Shown: positions 1 through 10,199 of the stretch, in pieces
How the letters are laid out: each line of letters opens with the position of its first letter
Position numbering within the stretch: position 1 is the stretch's first letter
From: Eutreptiella sp. 'Long Island Sound 2002'
Lineage: Eukaryota; Euglenozoa; Euglenophyceae; Eutreptiales; Eutreptiaceae
Assembly: GCA_964036045.1 (NCBI GenBank)
Contig: OZ038393.1
Location: 49,468,429-49,532,428, forward strand
DNA length: 64,000 nt
Direction: 5' to 3'
Notes under the pieces: model-generated
What the model was told of the DNA's origin: nothing
Database searches by the model: none
The model's input: the letters and a program-made list of their open reading frames with translations, nothing else
Program-made: the position numbers and the translations under genes

Positions 1-718
1 CTGCCTTTTGATTCTTGTGGATGGTCGCCTGACATTGCTTGCATCCTTTGGCAACTCGTTCACAGGCACTCTTGAGGTCCCGTGTGTACACTCTGTGTCG
101 TAGCTCCTGCTCCAGAACACGAGAATGTGTATGGGCTGTCTCATTCCGATGCCAATGTTTGACATATTGGTCAATCAGACAATCAGGAACACAAATCCGT
201 CCTTGCAGGAATAACTTTTCGCCTTGGATTTTGAAATCAGACGTCTCTTCAGAGTCGTAAGGCTTGTCCCCTTTCAACTTGTGGTATACAGACCCAAAGA
301 ACCTGTCCTCCTTGTACATCTTTGTCCAATCCACATAGAGGAAGGAAGTTTCCTTGTCCTTTTGTTGTGGAGGGAGCGTGGATTTCGCTTTGGATCTCGT
401 CGTAGGAAACACATTCAGGAGTGGCAGCGACGACTCAGAGTCAGAGTTAACTCCTGCAGTCTGATCTGCCTTGGTAATCTCCTTGCATCTGACCAAATCC
501 ACCTTCATCCGATCTTTAATCGAACATTGGAGACAATGTTTCTTGATCAGTGCTTGTTCCTCCTTGTCGAACTCGATCACTTCAGCTTTATCCGTCGCTG
601 TCCCATGAAAACTCACTTCGGAGTAAGCCTCTGAGGCTGGGTAGGCCCAGCGACTCAGGGCGTCCGCCACTGTATTGTAGCGACCCGGAATGTAAGTCAC
701 ATGGAGGTCAAATCCGCT
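1..718 (-). pseudogene. Element A: RNase H tail, linker and integrase HHCC zinc domain (partial)
   Basis: This open minus-strand frame resumes one base out of phase with the RT/RNase H frame near 715-720. It opens with the RNase H tail and the linker motif YIPGRYNTVADALSRWAYPA, closely matching the same stretch of element C. After a charged linker of about 120 residues comes an integrase N-terminal zinc-binding domain: HWHRNETAHTH, then about 30 residues on the pair CKQC. The integrase catalytic core would lie beyond position 1. The frameshift just upstream is seen directly, because both halves of the motif are present in adjacent frames. This piece is therefore a broken part of the pol polyprotein. 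Confidence 0.75.
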
Positions 719-2952
719 GAGGTTTCATGCCAACGGCCTCTTCTCCCAGCTGGTCCACCAGGGGTATCCACATGTTCTGTCCTCCAGCTCTCCAGTGACT
801 TGTGGTCAGTCAGTACCTCAACACGGTGGCCCAAGATCCAACCTTCATAACGCCGTAAGGCACAAAGGATTGCGTAGGCTTCTTGTTCCCTTGGACTCCA
901 ATTTTGCTGTCTTGTTGTAAGCTTGCGAGACCACAAAGCCAGAAGATGATGGTGACCTTCGTCGTCGACTTGTTCGATCGTAGCACCAATGGCGTAACGA
1001 CTGGCGTCTGTAGGAATATAAAAAGGTCTTCCATCTAACCACGGAGTCTTTAATGTAACCACATTTGCCAGTGCTTCCTTGAGACCAGTAAATGCCTCTT
1101 CACATTCTGGCGTCCACTTGAGCTTGACTTGAGATCCCTTTTTTCCTTCTATTTTGCCAACCTTGAGTAACTCTGTCAATGGACCAGCGAACTTGGCGTA
1201 GAGAGGAAGGAACTCGTGGTAATAATTGCAGCAGCCTAAAAAGGCACGAAGCTGCGTGATGGTTTTAGGCCTTTCCCAGAGCTTCAGGGCAGCCATTTCT
1301 CCTGGGGCTGGTCTTCTTGTCCCATCTTCCAAGACAGAGCCACAAAATTCCATACTCTGGAGGAACATCTTGCCCCTCTTGGGTCCACACACGAGCTTCT
1401 CTTGTCGAAGGACTTCGAGAACCTTTCGAACTTGTTCTTCGTGCAACTTCAGGCACTCATCAAAGTTTTTTCCCAACGGCGTGGTAATCAGAAGGTCGTC
1501 AATGTAGATGCTGCAGAATTCTTGTAAATCCAGAGACTTGTGCTTCTGAAATAAAATAGTCTACATCATCTTCTGGAACATCGACGGCGCATTCTTCAGA
1601 CCCATCGGCAGTACAGTCCACTGGACAGTGCCACAGGGTGTGCACATTGCCGTCAAATGCCTATCCTCCTTTCGGAGTGGCATTTGGTGAAAGCCATGGC
1701 GCAAATCCAACACAGTAAAGAGCTTGCCTTTGGCTCTCGCGGCGATCTCCTTCTCGATTAAAGGAGGAGGATGCGCGTCTGGTACCGTGGCGGCATTCAG
1801 GGCTGTGTAATCCACCACTAGACGCCAAGCATCTATGCTGGATTGCTCAGCAAGTGGGGGTTTTGGTACAGTAAATGGTGCTGAACACCACTCAGAACTC
1901 ATGCAGCCCTCCAACCAACCGAACTCATAGAGATTGCGCTCAATAATCTTTCGCAGGGCATCTGCTTTGGTGCCGTGGAGATAGAATGGACGTTGTTTGT
2001 GAACCTTGGAGCCTTCGATTATCTCAATCCTGGCTTCCCCATTTTCACATCGAATTGGGGGGTTTTTCCACAACTTCCCACTCAGCACGTCATATTGATA
2101 ATCTTCGAACACTGCGTCCCTTCTTGCAGATATCTTGTCTCCGTCGACCTGATTCCCACATTTAATCACCAACATTATGTCCACCAATTTGCGAATTGTT
2201 GGTCGTGGTCTCATGTTCTTGGCCACTTCATTCCAAACTTCTTCGTCGCATTGTTGGCGGATGAAGCTCACCTGAGCTCCCTCCTCCGTGGGATCCCACC
2301 AATCAAAGGGGTCCACGAATGTCTTGAAGGGATGGTCGGATGAATTCAGCTTCATTCCTGTCAATTCAGGCGAGATTCTTGGAGATTTGTCATCATTCTT
2401 GCTTGAAATCTTGACATTTTTGGCTTGATTCTTGTCTGATGGGGACAAATTGTAATGGATGGAGGCGTTCTCTTGAGGGACGCCGATTGTCCTTCCCTCC
2501 TTCCGCGACGATACGTCGGGATTCCGCTCTCAATCGTCTTCATTCACCTCAATTTCGTCGATTCTTGAGGAATTTGATATGACCTCTTCTGTTCCCATTT
2601 CACTGTCATCTTCCGGATAATCTCCCAGATTCCCGTCAACTAACCACGCCAACGTGCTCCACGAACGCTGTGGCAAAGGCTTGCCATTGTCTTCGCAATA
2701 CAGCTTCATCCCCTTGTGAGGTAGCTCGACAATGTCGATTGAAATGTCCATAATGTCCTTGAACCACTCTTGTCTTGGCCAATTGGGGACAATTAAAAGC
2801 GCCTTTGCGCCGGATTGCTTCAGCTTCTGCACCACACGAGGAAAAACGTCCAAGGGTGGATTGATCCACAAAGGTTCAGACCAGTCCTCACTCCAGGCAT
2901 CGTCGTAGAAACTTCGGAAATCTTTTATTCTTTTTGTTTGCAAAAGCATCAA
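697..2952 (-). pseudogene. Element A: NPP/WP module, reverse transcriptase and RNase H
   Basis: One minus-strand frame runs from 2,952 to 697, interrupted only by TGA at 2,530 and TAG at 1,561. The first 140 codons hold a module with LWINPPLDVFPRVV and LLIVPNWPRQEWF (see findings). RT follows: RLVVDYTALN, LFTVLDLRHGFHQMP, the MFQKMM segment, the TAG, then in the same frame the catalytic box YIDD at about 1,488-1,499. The thumb includes FLGCCNYYHEFLP; RNase H includes TDASRYAIGA and LTDHKSLESW. The frame ends at 697 because of a one-base shift. Apart from the single stop inside the palm, the RT looks well preserved, so the damage may be recent. Confidence 0.85.
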
Positions 2953-4027
2953 CTTCAGGATGAAAATTGTGGTTCTTTTCGAAATAATCCACCAGAATGT
3001 CCCGCCATTTGTCGACTACTGGATAGCAAACTGACTTCCACTTCTTGCAGTTCAAAGATTCCACCTTTCCTTTGGCAAATTCTTCTTGATTCCTTGTCCA
3101 TTCCTGCCCATCTTGCTGAAAATGCAGCTTATTTTGCTCCTTGAATTGGTGGATACTCTTGGTATATGGGTGCAGATAATACAGGTCAGACGGGTCGCTG
3201 GTCGACGGATCCTGGAGGAAGCATGTTCTGTGTCCCATGGGCGACACACTGTGAGCGTGAAGCCAAGGTTGACCCAAGAATAAATCATACTTTATACTGG
3301 CTTCAAAGAATTTTCCAGGAAACCACTCCTCCGTGACCGTCTCTTCCACGCTCCACACAGATTGTTTCACCAATCTGACCGCCAATTCTGCTTCTCTGTC
3401 GCCACCGTCAAGGCGATGTCCGCTGACTCCCTCCAGCTGGACAGCTGTCGAGGACATCTTCGTCTCATCCTCCTGCAGAAAGCCTTTCCTCACCAGATTG
3501 ACCTCTGAACCATTGTCAATCAGACATCTGGCAAGTTTAACCTTAGCATCTGTCGATCTGACCTGGATCCAGCAGACACACTGGCGCTGCTTGCCTCGCC
3601 GGACAGCGCTGAGTACCCAGGCAGGGTACAGGAGGCCGGAGGAGCGCGCCAGCCGGTCCCAGCAGCGTCCATCCACCGCCCCAACTACCCTGATGGGTTT
3701 TGTCTCCTGCCACTCAACCCCAGTGTTGGGATTTGGGTCAAGTTGGCTTCCCTATTGCCATTCTTCTTCTCCGTTCGGCTGTACGTCCTGTACTTGTTCT
3801 TCGTCAACCCATTCTTCTCCTGCTTCGATGGCATTGACTCCTTTTCCACGTCCAGGACCACCAAATGACTTTCCACCACCACCTTTCTTACCTCCTTGGC
3901 CTTTGTTGTTGGAGGTGTTGGAATTGGGGTTGGATTCGTTGGATCTGCCCTTGCCTCGACCTCCAGTATCCTTGTTGTTGCTGAAGGTCTTGTTCGCTGG
4001 CGTCTCGCGCGTACAGGGGGTTGCCAT
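2888..4027 (-). pseudogene. Element A: Gly-rich linker and retropepsin-like protease
   Basis: This minus-strand frame overlaps the end of gag in another frame (3,888-4,027), as expected for gag/pro frameshifting or decay. A Gly/Lys-rich linker (to about 3,760) is followed by a TAG at 3,752 and then an aspartic protease region. The active-site motif reads CLIDNGSEVNLV, so it has D-N-G-S where retropepsins usually have D-T-G or D-S-G; the later hydrophobic motif YDLFLGQPWL fits the retropepsin C-terminal part. The frame ends with VDAFANKKNKRF and then stops, while the adjacent frame continues the same module (FYDDAWSEDWSEPLW), showing a shift near 2,900-2,920. The protease would cleave Gag-Pol. 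Confidence 0.7.
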
Positions 4028-6056
4028 TCACCTTGGAATCATCTTGATTCCCGGACTTTCCTTGGCCTTTGCCACCTTTTTCACCAGATTTTCCACCAGA
4101 TTTTCCACCAGCATCGGTCCATCTTGAGCCACTTGGATCTCCGCCTTGCTGCGAGTAATCTTTTGGTGTCCAGTCTCTGTTCTTTCCTTTGGACTGCCCT
4201 TTACCCTTTCCCCTTCCATGCTGGTCAGCATGTCGTGCTCCATCCTGCTCGGGATTTTTGGGAGAATTTCCCTTTCCATCCATTTTGGACTGAATTGTTT
4301 TGAGATCTGAGGGCGTCCATCTGTGATCTGCGGTCGTGTGAGTCGCCGCTCGACCTTCTTTTCCAAGGGCAATGCACACAGAGCATCCCTTCTTACCAAC
4401 GGCGTTGACCTTGCCTCCGAAGCCATGTGCATCCTGGGACTTTTGGCGTTCTAAGTTTGCATACTTTTCAAGTTGGTCCCAGATCTGCTCGACTCCATAC
4501 GAGAAGATCCACGGTCGTACCTTCAAAACTGTTCCCTTATACTTCACTTTTCCATCCACCATGCTGCAGAAAATTTCCGACTGTTCAGAATCATGGAAAC
4601 CAACTCTCCATCTGCCCTCACGAATAGTGATGTCTTTCAATCCAGTAGCAATGATAGAGTGTAGCAACTCACGAACTCCCATTTTTCCCATAGTTTCTGG
4701 CAATCCTCGGACTTCAACCCAGTTGCCCAGGACTTTTTGGTCCGCCTGAGAGTCCCTGATCTTCTGCTTGGTCTCCGGCGTGAGCTTGCTCAGGAGGATC
4801 TTCTTCATCTCGCCTTCAGAAAGGCCTTCTCCAGAATTCTCCGCCTCTTGCACCAAAAACTCCCAATCTTGCCTTGCAATTTGAATTTCTTCGGGAAACA
4901 ATTTCTTGATCGCCCTGAAGTTCTCCAGACGGTTCCTGTAATGATGTTCAGGAAGTCGAGAGCCTTTCTTCTTGAGACTTCGGTACAGCTCTTCATACGT
5001 CAGGGGATCTCCTTAATTTTGTCTTTCCACATAGAGATTGTATGTACTTTCTCTGAGTTTGCCAGTCAAACAGTCCATCAACCCAAGGATCCAGAGTTCC
5101 TTGTCGAGTTTCTCCGTCTGCAGCCATACCATGAACTGCCTCTGGAAGGACGCCCAGTAATTCGGGTGTCCTGAGAACTTCGGCTGCTTCATAACAGACC
5201 CTTGAAGCCTCATGTGCAACGGGTTCAGCAGGTGGTTCAGGTTGAAATTTGTGGCTGTGCCGACCGGATTGACCAACACTGGGTTGACTGCGGCGCCTCC
5301 CATTGCTTGTGCCTGCGCAATTGCGGCCGCCAGCAACGCCTGGTCCACAGTAGGCTGCACGAATGGCGTTGGTTGAGCTTGATGCAGCCTCATCTCCTTC
5401 AATTTCTTCTGCTTTTCTTTGATTTTTGCTTCGTTTTCTTTCTGCTGCCGGTCCTTCTTCTTCAAGGCCATTGATCGCTCCTTCACGGTGGTCCTTGCTT
5501 CTCCATCAATATCTTCGACAGTACCAACAGACAGTACAGACCTCTCCGACGAAGATTCTCCTCCTTCGGTACCCAGATTGAACCCAATAGGACTTCCAAA
5601 TCCAGTAGGGGGGATACCAGAAATTCCAGTAAAAGCTGGATGTGAACCAGTAAAAGCTGGGGGTGCCGGAGAATGTGGAACGACGTAAGGCGTGGATGCA
5701 GGTGCAGCTGAGGAGGTAGGTGCTGGGTGGCTTGCCATTGTAGGCGCTGATCCAGTGAGCCCAGTAGTGCTGAAATTTTGTACCAGATCTGTAAGCTTCT
5801 CCAGCTTCTGCTCCATCTCCTTCCACTTGCTGTCGTCATCCCTCTTTTTCTCCTTGGCGGCCTTCTTCAGCTCCTTCACTCTGTTCTCCAGCGACGAAAT
5901 CTGTCTTCGACAGGAGCAGTCCTTGGCGCACTCACCACAGGAAGGGCATCCCGTACCTTTTCGTTTGCTTCTCACCTCGTCGACCCAAGTGTCAACACTG
6001 GAGGTGGAGCTGGGGAGTTTGGACAGCTGCTCCCTGGAGAGAATGTGTCGAATCAC
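3888..6056 (-). pseudogene. Element A: Gag capsid/nucleocapsid region, one in-frame TAA
   Basis: A minus-strand frame of about 720 codons is interrupted only by a TAA at 5,013. The first half has a Cys cluster (GCPSCGECAKDCSC), a Lys/Glu-rich coiled-coil stretch, a Pro/Ala/Ser/Gly-rich linker, a second charged helix, and the capsid-like segment KFSGHPNYWASFQRQFMVWL typical of Ty3/gypsy gag. After the TAA, the frame continues with LTYEELYRSL and an RNA-binding tail very rich in Gly, Lys and Ser, with a partial zinc motif CSVCIALGKEGRAATH. It packages element RNA in a virus-like particle. It overlaps the protease frame at its end. The upstream 309-residue frame is the natural N-terminal extension. 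Confidence 0.7.
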
Positions 6057-6921
6057 ACCTCATTTCGTCGACCTCGTCGTCGTTCTGACCCCAGGCGCCC
6101 GACGAACCAGCGTGCGGATGCACATTCTGGCGTCTCTCCTCGGCAATGATGGCCATCTGCACCATCAGGGCGGCCTGGTGGTTGAACTGGTCCATCAGCT
6201 CCTCCCAGTCCTCTTGCTCCTGCAATTGGGCGTCGAATCGCAACCGGCCGCTGTTCCTGATGAACTGGCACGACGCCCGGAACCAGTTCATCAGGCGGCC
6301 ACGATAGCCCGCCTCCGCCAACAGCCAATTCTGGCGGTGCAGGAATTCCACATTCCAGATCTGCTGGAAGTGGTTTTCCCAGTGATCACCACTAATTCCA
6401 GTACCAGACTGCTCTCCTTCGCTGCTGCTGTCTTCAAGATCAGGTAGAGCGTGAGAGGAGGAACCAGATTCACTCGAGGAGGGAGATTCTTGACCGGGTT
6501 TAAGGTTGGGTGGGGCGTTCACACAACAATCAGCACAAGTATGAACTCCAGGCCAATGCCTATGGCCACAGTAAGGGCACTCTGACGGATGATCCTCGGT
6601 TTGCTGGGGAGATGCCACGAAGGTAACCTCAGGGGGAACACGCAGTGACTCTCTACGAGTGATAGCCCCGCTAAAGTCCGATGATCTCAGAGTGTCGGTG
6701 GAGATTCCAGAAGCAGAGTCATGATTTCCTCTGCTACCATGTAACCGCTGCATAGTGGTTGATCTTTGTTGTAACTGCGAAGCCTGTAGCCTTGATGCCC
6801 CAGGGGTCGTAACGCCAGACACTGCCCCTGATATCTCCGAACCCACATAACCCTCTTCAGACCCATATCCAGCCTCTGGGAGCGACATATGCGAAGCACT
6901 TGTAAGTCCTTTGAACTCCAT
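5992..6921 (-). pseudogene. Element A: Gag N-terminal frame with zinc-ribbon-like motif
   Basis: This minus-strand frame starts at an ATG at 6,919-6,921 and runs 309 codons. It overlaps the next gag frame by 65 bp, so a frameshift near 6,000-6,050 separates them. It contains a zinc-ribbon-like motif CPYCGHRHWPGVHTCADCC, a Ser/Glu-rich acidic stretch, then a helical region rich in Trp, Gln and Glu (HRQNWLLAEAGYRGRLMNW). No database family is recognised. Position, orientation and composition make it the first part of the element A Gag. It could instead be a separate upstream ORF, since it has its own ATG and a clear stop. Confidence 0.55.
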
Positions 6922-7464
6922 GGTGGAATATGAAGAGTACGAAAACCCGGTCTACAAAAATGGAGCAGACATAGAATCTCAATGCGCATTCATCGCACAT
7001 AATGACACAACGTGAAATCATTCGAAATAATTTAAATAAATCCGATTGGGAAATCACGAAAGACAAATGCGACTCGACGCGCGCTCACAGGCGACATCTG
7101 GCGGCGAACGGAAAACATGAAATGAAGCAGAAAATTTACTGCACCAATGTACATCTGAGAATCATTGAAATTCTGATCACATCAGTGTATAATTGAGTGC
7201 TGTCACTGCTGCCGTTACACTGGTGTGTTCACCAAATTTTTCGTCGTTGCGTGTGAGAAAAAATCAGCGCGCAATCCTTTCTGTGGCTTTCGAATTCATG
7301 GTTCTCAAGGACCATGAGTCTGGACGGAACCCTACATTCCCCCCCTATGCCTTTCATTCATGCCCCTTTCATGTGGGCATATCACTTTGCATGGGGAAGA
7401 GGGCAATAGGGATGTTTTAGGCAGCCTATGGGTTTTGCAAACCCAAGTCGTTTGCGTGCGCAAA
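6922..7464. other. No gene seen; possible 5' flank of element A
   Basis: About 540 bases upstream of the element A gag start. The stretch is moderately AT-rich around 7,000-7,200. I found no LTR partner, promoter box or coding frame that I can support. The 5' LTR and primer-binding site of element A may lie here in an unrecognised form. Confidence 0.4.
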
Positions 7465-7700
7465 CGCTAACTTCGTGGCCTCTTGAGCATGCACGTTAAT
7501 GACTGAACACAAGGCTCACAAGACCAAAAGCCCTAGGCTATTTTCGTTTTTCGAGCTAACTCAACGATGGCTCCACGCAATTCAATGCGTACCAAAACTC
7601 ATTTTTCAAAAAGGGCAAATTTTGGTCGAAAATTAGGCCAAAATGGCCAATCCTCCGAGGCTCGTACTTGAAGCCTATGGGGAGTTGAGCCTTGAATCAA
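7465..7700. repeat. Direct repeat R', copy 1 (about 235 bp)
   Basis: This segment recurs at 8,098-8,334 in the same orientation with roughly nine differences. It starts CGCTAACTTCGTGGCC and ends CTTGAATCAA. No coding content. Confidence 0.9.
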
Positions 7701-8097
7701 TCGTTTGGGCGCCCTCAAAGCGCGCCAAGACCACTCCCCCCCTCCCACCCCCACGCTCCAAGGCACGCTACTGTCAAACACGCCTACCTCTCCCCTCTAG
7801 GCCCACCGCTACTAGGTGCCCACGTCCGTCTGCCCCTGCCCCCCCCCACTCCAGCGCCTCCCGGGACTTCCGAAATTTTTTTTCGCCCATCCAGCGACTT
7901 TCTGTCCCCTCCTCTCGACCCCTGCAGCCCTCTGCCCCTTCCTGAACCCCCCCCCCCCTCCCCCACAGGGTAAATCAGGGTTCATCTAACCTTACCATCA
8001 GAGCAACCGTGTACATATCATAATGTGTTGTTGTAAATACTTTCGTTGGGGGACGTCAGCCCCAGAACAAGTTGATGCGGTTAAGAACATTCAAAAA
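7701..8097. other. Insert between the two R' repeats, pyrimidine-rich
   Basis: 397 bp, with a C/T-rich block (about 7,730-7,970, including long C runs) followed by a segment with GTGTACATATC and a TGTGTTG word. That second part resembles the first 250 bp of repeat family X (11,100-11,200). No coding frame is supported. It may be a small insertion or the unique centre of a tandem duplication. Confidence 0.5.
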
Positions 8098-8334
8098 CGC
8101 TAACTTCGTGGCCTTGTGAGCATGCACGTTAATGACCGAACACAAGGCTCACAAGACCAAAAGCCCTAGGCTATTTTCGTTTTTCGAGCCAACTCAACGA
8201 TGGCTCCTCGCAATTCAATGCGTACCAAAACTCATTTTTTGAAGAAAGGCAAATTTTGGTCGAAAATTAGGCCAAAATGGCCAATCCTCCGAGGCTCGTA
8301 CTTGAAGCCAATGGGGAGTTGAGCCTTGAATCAA
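8098..8334. repeat. Direct repeat R', copy 2
   Basis: Second copy of the repeat at 7,465-7,700, same orientation, about 96% identical by eye. Confidence 0.9.
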
Positions 8335-8540
8335 AGAGAATATGTAAAGTACAGACCACGAAGCACATCGTGGATGGCTTGGTTGACTTTTGCAACCTTG
8401 TCTTACATTTTATATAACGTCGCCTTGTGAGCACGCGTGCCATACTGCCTCTTTGCACACGCGGTCATATGCAAACACTAATGACAGGAGTGGGCGGAGA
8501 CAATCCAACCATAGTGTGCATATTTGAGGGCACCTACTTT

Positions 8541-8740
8541 GGGCCTACTCCGAAAATGTTTACTCATATTTTCGTTCCTCAATGATCCAAAGATATGTCC
8601 ATGCCAATATCGCCGATATATGCACTTTTCCCCATAAATAGTGTGCTTCAAGGATTGGTGTGTTGAAAATGCTTCCATCATGCTTTGAACCCCAACCCTT
8701 GTTGCAAAAGGGAAGCAAAGCTTCGGTTTGCATCCATGCA
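8541..8740. repeat. Direct repeat R, copy 1 (about 200 bp)
   Basis: It starts GGGCCTACTCC and ends CATCCATGCA, and recurs at 9,198-9,397. The two copies flank a LINE 3' fragment directly. Confidence 0.9.
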
Positions 8741-9197
8741 GGTGCCCGTGCCATGCAGGTGACCCAGCCAAACGAGATCTGGAGACCGGGGGTAAGGCTG
8801 CATCCTAAGGCCTGCGCTGCTTTGGGACTCGAGGCGGAGCGTGCGACACCCAAGCACCTTGGAACCCCAGTACCAAGGACATGCATGCATGCCTTGGGAA
8901 CGGGATACGCCAGGAAGTCCGGTGAACCCCTAGGGTTCCGCCCAAAGGAGGGGACGTGCGCAAGCACGGGGGACCACCCTCCCGGCATGACAGGCAGTCA
9001 CGCTGGCGGCCATGAGCCCTCCCGGTGTTGCCCAGGGCCGCTTTGTTGGGGGCCACCAGTCAGGTCTAGCGGGATGTAAGCCGCCTCCCCTCTTCACGCG
9101 CGGACCCTCTTCCTGTTCGTCACAGGGGCAACGCCAGGGGGAACCATGGGGCACCTCTCCACGACCGAGTGCACCTACCTACCTACCTACCTACTCT
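8741..9197 (+). mobile_element. LINE 3' fragment with (ACCT)n tail
   Basis: About 440 bp of this segment match 32,287-32,731 in inverted orientation. It ends in five or six ACCT units (about 9,173-9,194), as the other copy does. The microsatellite tail at the 3' end, and the 14 bp target duplication around the longer copy, point to a non-LTR retrotransposon 3' region. Only the 3' end is present (5'-truncated). No coding frame is preserved. Confidence 0.7.
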
Positions 9198-9397
9198 GGG
9201 CCTACTCCAAAATTGTTTACTCATATTTTTGTTCCCCAATGATCCAAAGATATGTACATGCCAATATCGCCGATATATGCACTTTTTCCCATAAATAGTG
9301 TGCTTCAAGGATTAGGGTGTTAAAAATGCTTCCATCCTGCTTTGAACCCCATCCGTTGTTGCAAAAGGGAAGCAAAGCTTCGTTTTGCATCCATGCA
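9198..9397. repeat. Direct repeat R, copy 2
   Basis: Second copy of 8,541-8,740, same orientation, about 92% identical by eye, beginning immediately after the (ACCT)n tail. Confidence 0.9.
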
Positions 9398-10199
9398 AAA
9401 GCCCGAGGCTCATTTCGCCTGTGATACGGAGATACCATTTCTCAAGTGACAGCTTACGGTGAATTTGGCCGTTTTGCCCAGAATGGCCACAAACCCCATC
9501 TCCCCCTTAATGTTCGGCCCGAGGTTGCATGCGCCACTTGACCAAGGGTAAGGGCGATTCGGAGAGGGTTCATAAACCCGCATCGAATGGGGTGTTTCCC
9601 CATGAGGCCTCTCCTCTTGAAGGGAGAGTTGTGAGTCACCCAATTCGGGGTATGTTGCCGTTCAGCCCCATTTGTGTGTCATTTTCCCTAGAAATAGCTA
9701 GAGGCGACCATGAGGGTTGGCAAGTGGCATATATTGGGACCTGAGTCCCATGTGTCGATAGCATCTCTGGTTGGATGGACCCTCGCCGTGGCCATGGAGA
9801 TATGGAATCAGGAGTGCGAGCCATTTTGGCCAAATTTTGCTGTTTTTGCCATTGTATGCCATATTGGAACTACCATATCTCCATGGGGCAAGGGACCTAG
9901 CTAGAGAGAAGTCGCAATTATTGTAGCATATGACCAAGAGTTGAACACCATTGAATTTTGTTTTTGCTCCTCCGACACATCTGGAGTTATTCAACTATTG
10001 GTTTGATCCATGATCCCCCCCTTTGCACCACATGCTGCTTTCTGCCCTATCCGTGTGTTCATCCCCTCGGTGAACAGTGAGCAGCCAGTGTGACAGCAAG
10101 CCATAACCCAGGGCATGGGACCAGAGGGGATATCAAGGGTTGTGAATCAAGGCTTGGCGCGACAAAATCGCCAAGTTTTCTTACCCTGGACGGTCGCCG
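9398..10199. other. No gene seen; diverged repeat-like DNA
   Basis: About 800 bp without a supportable coding frame. Short words such as CATGGAGATAT recur here and again near 10,260-10,360, suggesting it may be an inner part of repeat X. I could not align it to the other X copies. Confidence 0.4.

Larger units (their letters stand above)
1..6925 (-). mobile_element. Decayed Ty3/gypsy-like retrotransposon A (3' end beyond window)
   Basis: On the minus strand, gag, protease, an extra module, RT, RNase H and the integrase zinc domain follow each other in the Ty3/gypsy order, running from about 6,921 down to the window edge. The coding frame is broken by several single-base frameshifts and by in-frame stops (TAA at 5,013, TAG at 3,752, TGA at 2,530, TAG at 1,561), so this copy cannot make a full polyprotein by standard decoding. 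No LTR was found: the 5' LTR should lie above 6,921, but I saw no partner repeat there, and the 3' LTR would lie outside the window. Family assignment rests on the domain order and the RT/RNase H motifs. Confidence 0.85.
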
